From the NCBI GenBank assembly GCA_951802425.1, contig OX637799.1:1302001-1366000 (forward strand): a stretch of 64,000 bases of DNA, in the 5' to 3' direction. Source of the stretch: Clavaria fumosa (lineage: Eukaryota; Basidiomycota; Agaricomycetes; Agaricales; Clavariaceae). Positions within the stretch are counted from its first letter, which is position 1, and the number at the start of each line of letters is the position of its first letter. Shown here in pieces: positions 57,782 to 64,000 of this stretch. The translations under genes were made by a program, and so were the position numbers. The notes beneath the pieces were generated by a model, which was not told the origin of the DNA, did not search any database, and saw only the letters and a program-made list of their open reading frames with translations.

Positions 57782-58983
57782 ATGGCATCCACCTGCGATA
57801 ACTGTAATAAAGGCTCCATTCTGCCTGGGGAGCCTAAAGGCACAATCGACCCTTCCACGGGCGCCTATCTCGCCAAAGCGCCCGACCAATCAGGGACAGA
57901 GCGAGTTGTCGTACTGCTGACTGACGCCTTTGGGCTGCCACTCAAAAACTCCAAGATCATCGCCGACGTCATCTCTGAGCAGCTGGGATGCGATGTGTGG
58001 ATCCCTGACATATTTGACGGTACGTACTTCCTTCAGTTTGGGCAGGTCCAACCACTTTTGTTCATGCACGAGTCTTTGTCGTTTACGATTTCTTCGGGTC
58101 AGGTCGTCCACTGTTCGCCGTTGGTGAACTGACACAGCATTTGCCCCAGCACGCGGGTGAAAAGATGACCTGGGGAGCCATATTCAAAGTCGTGTCCCTC
58201 ATCTTTAGGAGGTTACCCAACGTCATCCACTCGAGGCCTTCCCTGGTCGACGCGAGGATTGATACTGTCCATATTTCACTTTCCCTTCTCTCGTATGATT
58301 CTGATGACTAGAGCAGTTCCTTCAAGGGCTGCGAAGCAGCGAGAATAAGTATCAGAAGATTGGTGCGGTCGGGTACGTGCAACACTGTGGCAGTATGGTC
58401 CAACGTTTCATGTACGCCAAACCATCTTAGTTACTGCTTCGGAGGTTCAGCGGTCATCCGCCTCGGAGGCAGGGGACTCGTTAACAGCATCGCCATCTGT
58501 CATCCAGGTGGTTTTACGAACGCTCAGGTCAGAGCCATTTTGGTAAGCTCGCCGTTTTTCTTTCTTTTCTAAGACATCAGTTAATGTTATAACATTAGGT
58601 GCCTAACTCTTGGGTCTGCGCCGAAGGTGAATTTGTGTCACCTGGATACTTTAGAACACGCCTTTTCTCATGATGCGCTTTCCTTTTTGGAAAAAAAAAA
58701 AGAGGACATGTTTGTCACCCCGAAAATGCGCGCTGCCGCGGAGAATGAGTTCGCCGGACGCAAGGATAAAGACAGTTATGTCGATTATGAGTTCCGGGTA
58801 TATCCAGGTTCGCAGGGGGTCCCTCTGTCAGGCTGGCTTCCCCCGTTCACATTCTGTCCCTTCTCAGGCACGACTCATGGATTCGCTGCTCGACCTGATC
58901 TGGCGTATCCCGATGTGAAGGAAGCTTACGAAAGGGCACTTGACCAGGTAGTAGAGTGGTTCAAGAAGACGTTGACTCTGTGA
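57782..58983 (+). CDS. Dienelactone hydrolase family protein
   Basis: Alpha/beta hydrolase, probably cytosolic. Seven exons (57782-58019, 58103-58266, 58317-58372, 58431-58542, 58599-58626, 58703-58807, 58868-58983), phases consistent, 272 residues. The intron after 58266 begins GTCCAT, an unusual but acceptable donor. Catalytic triad visible: Cys in GYCFGG (the dienelactone hydrolase nucleophile elbow), Asp in CAEEDMF, His in GTTHGF. The N-terminus CDNCNKGSILPGEPKG is typical of fungal members. The natural substrate is not known; it could act on lactones or other esters. Confidence 0.9.
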
Positions 58984-60543
58984 ACCCTCTTGTCCCCGAC
59001 CTTCATTTCACCAACAAACCTACTCGTCGTGATGCAATGTGTCGTCTTGCCGTTTTACTCAGACGCTCTTCTGTTCTGTTCCTTATCCCAGGATCTGAAT
59101 TCTCATTCTTACCTTTATCTTCTCTTCTACTCTGACGCTATCGCTCGCATCTATATTCAAGGCAAGCTGAAGAACAAACACACAATCTCTTCCAGGTAGC
59201 AATAAGCGCCAGCCCTCAAGCCTCGAGGCGTCAAATCACTTCTGCTTGTAATCTTCAGTGCCGTACTCCTCGGCTGGCGTCTCAACCTCCCGTCATTCTG
59301 TCACAGACTTTTCATTTACAAGAGGACTTGTACCCGCATGGATTTCCCGGTCATTACGTTGTCCTAAACGTGGGAACGAACCAGCCTTTCTCTACCAACC
59401 AGGATGTGAATCTCCAGGCGATCGAGGCTAGCTCGAACCCGTATCCACCTAGACGGACTTCCACCTCACCGGCCCGAGCAGACAGTATCCCCGCTCTTTT
59501 ACCGCGGACCTCCACGTTGCGACCCGTCGTCTCCTGACGTCACTTCCAACTTCAATACTCATCCTTATGCGCGAGCGTCGCACGCGTTCTCAGCCCGCCC
59601 CTGAGGTGTGAGGGTTGTGCCCACCTTTTGTGCTTCGCTGTTTGGCGGGGAGGAACGGTTAGGCGGCACTCCCCCGGAATGCGAATACCGCAGACTCACT
59701 TCCTCGCGCACATCACCCTCCGCATGCTTCCCGCATGGGAAGCATGCACCTCGTCAGCACACGCGAAGGAGCGAAGAAGCAGTGGTTGCTCCTGAATGAC
59801 ACTTCGATGAAAGTCCCATACCCGCACATCCCCCATGTAGCACACAGTGGAGACGATATATGGAGCAGCTACTTGAGAGTTGAGAGGGTCCAAGTTCTCG
59901 GGGTCTAGCCACTTCCTAGCTTTCCTCCGGGAACTTGGACTGACTTCGGCGAGAGACGGGGTTCGGTCCAATGAACCGTAATTGCACATGGTTTCCCTTA
60001 CCTCCGCTTCGTAACACCGCGGCGTCTCTTGTCGTGATCGCTTACTGCGTTGCACCCGAAATGCACAGCTCACCTGATCCCGTCTTATCTCACCGCAGGT
60101 ACACATTTGGAACCCTCTTCTTTGCGCCGCTCAAAACCCTGGCTGACCACGAACACGAGGACTTTCCCCGCTTAGAAGCACAGAGAACTTACCCTTCAGA
60201 TGAAAATCAGAGGCCCCACGAAAATGTTACGGCTCGCGGAAAGGAAAGCGAGCAGAGATTGATTGGGTTTGATGAGGAATTACTGTGATGTGGTATCTCA
60301 TAATATTTTGAAATGCCATAAGTAGTCATGAACGGATCTTGGCAATGATGATGGATGTGGAAATGTAACAATGTGGACATGGAAGTAGAAACGTCCCTAT
60401 GGGGTCACGAAGCTGGTTGATTGTTAGATGGGAGATACGGGAGAGGCAGTCAACAGTTCTGCTGCTGCTGTATTGCCAAAGAAAGAGATAGCTCTCACAT
60501 TCCTAACCCAACACGGTGATCTCAATCATCGACATTGACATCG
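58984..60543. other. Intergenic region, no gene recognised
   Basis: 1.56 kb between two converging 3' ends. Several short open frames (60-136 codons) show no domain or plausible splicing. It contains a perfect 11-bp hairpin at 59722-59747. Confidence 0.5.
59722..59747. repeat. Perfect inverted repeat, 11-bp arms
   Basis: GCATGCTTCCC (59722-59732), loop GCAT, GGGAAGCATGC (59737-59747). Role unknown. Confidence 0.8.
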
Positions 60544-63211
60544 TCACATCTCCCCAAAAGAACTGTCTTCCTCGTACATCGGAAGGTACGTCCGGACGTG
60601 GATGCAAGCGACCCTCGCAATGCGCTCGGCAAGCGATCGAATCTCATCTGCAAGAGGCTCCATCCCCGTCTGCTGACCGCAAGCAGCCCCGGTGCCGAAC
60701 ACCAACGGCACAGTCGATGCCGCAGCCGCGACTGCGCCGAGCTCAATCGTCGAGGGCCGCCCGGTGAGCGGGTCGCGCCCGGGGAACGCAAGCTCGACGA
60801 CGGCGCGGAAGACGACATCCCGCAATCGGTCGCGCAGCAGCGCACTTAGCACAGGCACCGACGGCGGAGAGGACGAAGGCGCCGACGCCGCCCAACGAGG
60901 GCGCATATTCGAGTCTGACCAGCGGGTCGCCAACTTGAGCAAGTGCTCGCTGGGCGCGTTTCGAAGCAGAGGAGAACAAGACGACGAATGCTCCTCCAGA
61001 GAGCCTGAAGAGGCGGAGGAAGACGATACGCGGTTGCGGGCTTCTTGGACACGCATAGACACCTGTAAGACGACAGCTTCGTTTGAGATGCGCCATTTAT
61101 TCCACGCCTCCGATTCCTCTGGCGCAGCAGCAGCACCGCCGGCCCATTGGAAACAGAACCCTAGATGACCCGCCCCAGCAACATCGCGGATCTCGCGTTT
61201 CAACTGTAGTAGGTCAACGCTGTCCACTTTGGCGAATCTTTGGGTGCGATGGCTTGACCCGTCGGTAACGTCGGAAGAGAAGGAAGAGAAGACTAGCTGT
61301 CGATACAGCATGATGTACATGTAGAGCGCAGTTGCGTCCGCGGCATCCGCGCTGAGAATGAGAAGACGGGTGTTGTCTAGGTAAGATGTCTCTGGGTATC
61401 CGGGTAACGAGGAAATGGCCAATGCTGAAGGGCATTGAGGCGACGAGATGGGAGATACGGGTGCTAATGACGTGGATGAGGGCGGGAATGAAGGCGGCGT
61501 AAAGACAAGGTCAGTAAAGGCTTTGAGAACGGCGAGGTAGATTCGCTGGCTCCGTTGCAGACAAGAGTACACCAGGGGGGAGGGATAAAGCGAGTGCGGC
61601 AAGGGCTGCGTCGATGCCAGTAGTGCCCGGTGCGCACCAAGAAGCCAGTCGCGCGTAAGCTCGAGAGATCCGCTTGAAGTTTGCTGACGCGACTTGAAGG
61701 TTTTGAGGTGAAACGGGCCTGACGTCCGTATCAGGGAAGGGCGAAGAGTCTGGAGCTGATGATTGGCCACATCCTGAGTGTTAGTTTCGATTAGATGTGT
61801 TTTGCTCGATTAGATGTGAACATCGTTCGGACGCTCACAAGTTTCATAATTTCCAGGATATCCAAACACATGCGAACCGCTTTGAGAGCATCCGATTTGC
61901 GGCCGCCGCGACCGGGAGCACAAGAATCCGCGATTTGGACCATCTCTTCGACGGCACTGTCTCGCATGGGGGCGCAATGGCTCTTGAGGGTGTCGCTGAT
62001 CAACCGGAAGAGCCCGGATGGATCAAATACGCCGTGCTTCAGCTCTTGCTCGATCAGCTCCGGATCGAATATAGAACGGATATATGCTGCTTGCGCGGCG
62101 TGGACGCGTATCTGCGACTGAAACGTACTGACGTGTACATACACTTCTGATATGGTCGCTAAGGGCTGAATGACGGAAAGGAGAACTTCCAAGAATTCGG
62201 AGAGTAACGTTCGGATACGTGAAGGCATTCGGAGGGTATAAACACGTGACGCGGGCATCAAGGCAAGCATAGATGTGTGCAGAGGCAGAGGACCAATCTT
62301 GCAAGCACACACAAGCTTGTGAGGTTCACCATGCGAATCGAAAGAGATACAGGTGCACCCAGTTTCGAGCTCTCGGACCAGGGCGCTCCAATAATGTTCG
62401 GAGAGTTCCCGCTTCCGACGCCTGGACGTGACCGGTCTAAATTGGAGGCCGGAATCAAAAAGTAAGTCATGTCCTGGAATGCATGGTGAGTGCAATGCGA
62501 ACAGGGGGAAAAAGAAGGGAGAAACGTACGGAGCTGAGGATTGCGAAGAATAGCGTCTAGGTCGAGAGCTTTAAGAGTTTGCCTATTGATTAGCGGTAGG
62601 AGAGGGGGTATATGCGGTGAATGAAGGTCGAATGGGATGCGGAGGACATTGGAAGACTGTATGGGATGATGGCTCGGGACGAGTAGCGAAGGTCCGAGAA
62701 GGGACCCTTTTGTGCCTGCAGCACCTCCTTGAGTGACCACCCCCATATCAATCATATCGTGAATACGAGAGTGGCGCCTTGAAGAAAATGGTGGATTAGA
62801 CCTCGAGGGGGCCTCACGTTTGCGGCGACATCGACGGCAAGGATCTTGGCAAAGCTGAGTATATCTGGGAAGAGTATCGAGGCGAGGGCGTTTGGCCGGT
62901 CCATGAAGGATATCTTCGCGGGCCTTTGGAGTCGCAGCGATGGGGGGCTCCGGCTGCAGAGGAATGACTGGTGGATCCGAAGCAGACCAAACTTGAGATG
63001 GAGTTGAGTGGGAAGGAATCCACGATGTAGACGACGGTTGCCTCGGAGCATTTGACTGCGAGCAAGAAGCGGTGGTATCTACGAGAATTGGCGTTTGCGT
63101 CAAAGGGCGTTTTCCGGCGTTGCAGTCGCCTTGAAGCTGGTCCTTCGGATCTGATTTTCTTTTCCGGGAGTTCAAAGATTGTACTGGATGACCATGAGTT
63201 GGATCGTCCAT
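60544..63211 (-). CDS. TCP11/Sok1-domain protein
   Basis: Three exons (63211-62530, 62473-61839, 61773-60544), GT..AG, phases consistent, 848 residues. The N-terminal about 190 residues are Ser/Pro/Arg-rich and probably disordered (possible nuclear signals RKRK and AKRPRLD). From about residue 215 a TCP11-like region follows: LLFDSGLQFRPV..YW.ALVRELETGCTC, helices around LLSEFLEVLLSV, and the signature IEQELKHGVFDPSGLFRLISDTLKSHCAPMRD (about residues 380-415). The rest is helical. The family includes yeast Sok1, linked to cAMP/PKA signalling; the exact role here is unknown. Start: ATG at 63211. Confidence 0.83.
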
Positions 63212-63246
63212 GGAAGGGGCTAATTAACGAGAGTGAACTTAAAGAG

Positions 63247-63284
63247 GGAGGAGGAGGAGGAGGAGGGGGGGGGGGGGGAGGGTC
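63247..63284. repeat. G-rich microsatellite (GGA)n / poly-G
   Basis: (GGA) repeats running into 14 G, about 40 bp upstream of the TCP11-type start codon. On the minus strand it is a C/T-rich promoter tract. Confidence 0.8.
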
Positions 63285-64000
63285 GAGGCTGGCTCAGACG
63301 AAGGGGGGTTAGATATTTGTAGTAGTTGGAAAGGAGGGACAAATTATTATAAAATATAAAAAAATAGCGCGTGGCTTCAGACTTGCCCTCCGACACGTTT
63401 TGGTCTCATCGTCCGGTCAGTCGGTCGCTCAAACTGTACCCGTGGGGGGGTTACTTGCACCTAATGCGTGTAAGGTGCCACCATCCACATCCACGGTGCG
63501 AGATTGCGGGCCTGGCTACTCTCTCTTGCCAAGACTAGTAAAACCTCCATGCGTTTCGCCGGCGTCGCTCACGTTGCACCCGCGCAAGCTCATCTGACCC
63601 ACCCACCCATCGATCAGCCCTCATTTATACCGAAAATATGGCATGAAAATGTTTTCAGAGATCAAGAAATGCATGGTAAATGCATCTGCGTCCCTCCGAG
63701 CGCCATACGTGCCGCCAAATGATAGGAAAACCTTGCCGTACTGAGATTTCATCTCAGGTGTGGTCAACCTGACAGAAGCGGCATTTCCCTGATCCGCTGG
63801 TTGAAGCCGGGCTTTCGATATTCTCACCCCATACGGCGTGCCACCCACGCACACGCACACGCACGTCTGCTCCCATAACATTCCTCAGGGCCTTATTATG
63901 ATAGCGATAGCACTCCCCTCCCTAAGCCTGGTACAGTGTCAATGGGCTGGATAATGCGAGGGCGGTCTTCAACGTGGCGCGAATCCAAGCTCACGAGACT
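63285..64000. other. Right-end interval, no gene recognised
   Basis: Upstream flank of the TCP11-type gene. Short open frames at 63400-63597, 63504-63722 and 63621-63881 have no domain and no consistent exon structure. A short (CA)n-like stretch (ACGCACACGCACACGCACG) occurs at about 63848-63866. Confidence 0.4.

Noticed and set aside
58984..60543. Short open frames in the intergenic region
   Set aside because: No domains, no codon or splice support.
62814..62850. Zn2Cys6 transcription-factor motif (CQDPCRRCRRKR) in the TCP11-type gene
   Set aside because: Only three cysteines, wrong spacing for a Zn2Cys6 cluster; the C-terminal part fits TCP11.
63247..63284. GGA/G tract as a coding Gly-rich segment
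   Set aside because: It lies upstream of the TCP11-type start codon and in no supported frame; it is a microsatellite.

Overview
The window looks like nuclear DNA of a filamentous basidiomycete. The host genes are interrupted by many introns of about 40-70 bp with GT..AG borders. They encode typical fungal proteins: a Cdh1-type APC/C activator, a Fus3/Kss1-type MAP kinase, a dienelactone hydrolase, a TCP11/Sok1-type protein and an NB-ARC/TPR NLR. The intervening DNA is packed with Ty3/gypsy LTR retrotransposons. The species cannot be named from the sequence alone.

Layout. 60-1903 (-) is the Cdh1 gene. About 2258-49213 is one large nest of LTR retrotransposons of four families, described here as A, B, C and D. 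Family A is a chromovirus with 303-305 bp LTRs: copy A1 (2846-8721, +) and copy A2 (19688-25583, -). Family B is a close relative of A with 285-289 bp LTRs: an old fragment B0 (2258-2845 and 8722-8891), B1 (8892-14451) and B2 (14452-17725, 32582-32881 and 49006-49213). Family C is an unrelated chromodomain element with 233 bp LTRs (17726-32581). Family D has 0.9 kb LTRs: D1 (32882-37999 and 47901-49005) and D2 (38000-47900). The order of insertion can be read from target-site duplications: A1 into B0 (TCTGG), C into B2 (CCTGG), A2 into C (AGACG), D1 into the LTR of B2 (CTGT/CCGT), and D2 into D1. Right of the nest are a repeat-rich non-coding stretch (49214-51700), an NLR gene (51705-54937, -), a MAP kinase gene (55667-57246, -), a divergent dienelactone hydrolase gene (57782-58983, +) and a TCP11-domain gene (60544-63211, -).

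The most unusual signal is in element C. Its whole sequence (LTR, gag, pol, an extra 715-codon ORF and the 3' leader) is tiled with short perfect inverted repeats, with arms of 6-11 bp and loops of 0-9 nt, every few tens of bases. The elements nested in and around it do not show this in the stretches I read. Other notable signals are as follows. Family D carries a six-exon gene on the antisense strand between pol and the 3' LTR, encoding a Cys-rich, coiled-coil, probably nuclear protein; its start is conserved in both D copies. In families A and B the primer-binding site is complementary to the predicted 5' end of the element's own RNA, with a compensatory base change between families, which points to Tf1-like self-priming. 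The NLR has 14 nearly identical 42-residue TPR units that vary at defined positions. Almost all stop codons in the decayed elements are TGA at places where a related copy or the context suggests CGA, as expected from CpG deamination.

D2 has intact gag and pol frames and nearly identical LTRs, so it is the best candidate for a recently active element. A2 has one stop codon in pol. A1, B1, B2, C and D1 carry multiple breaks.
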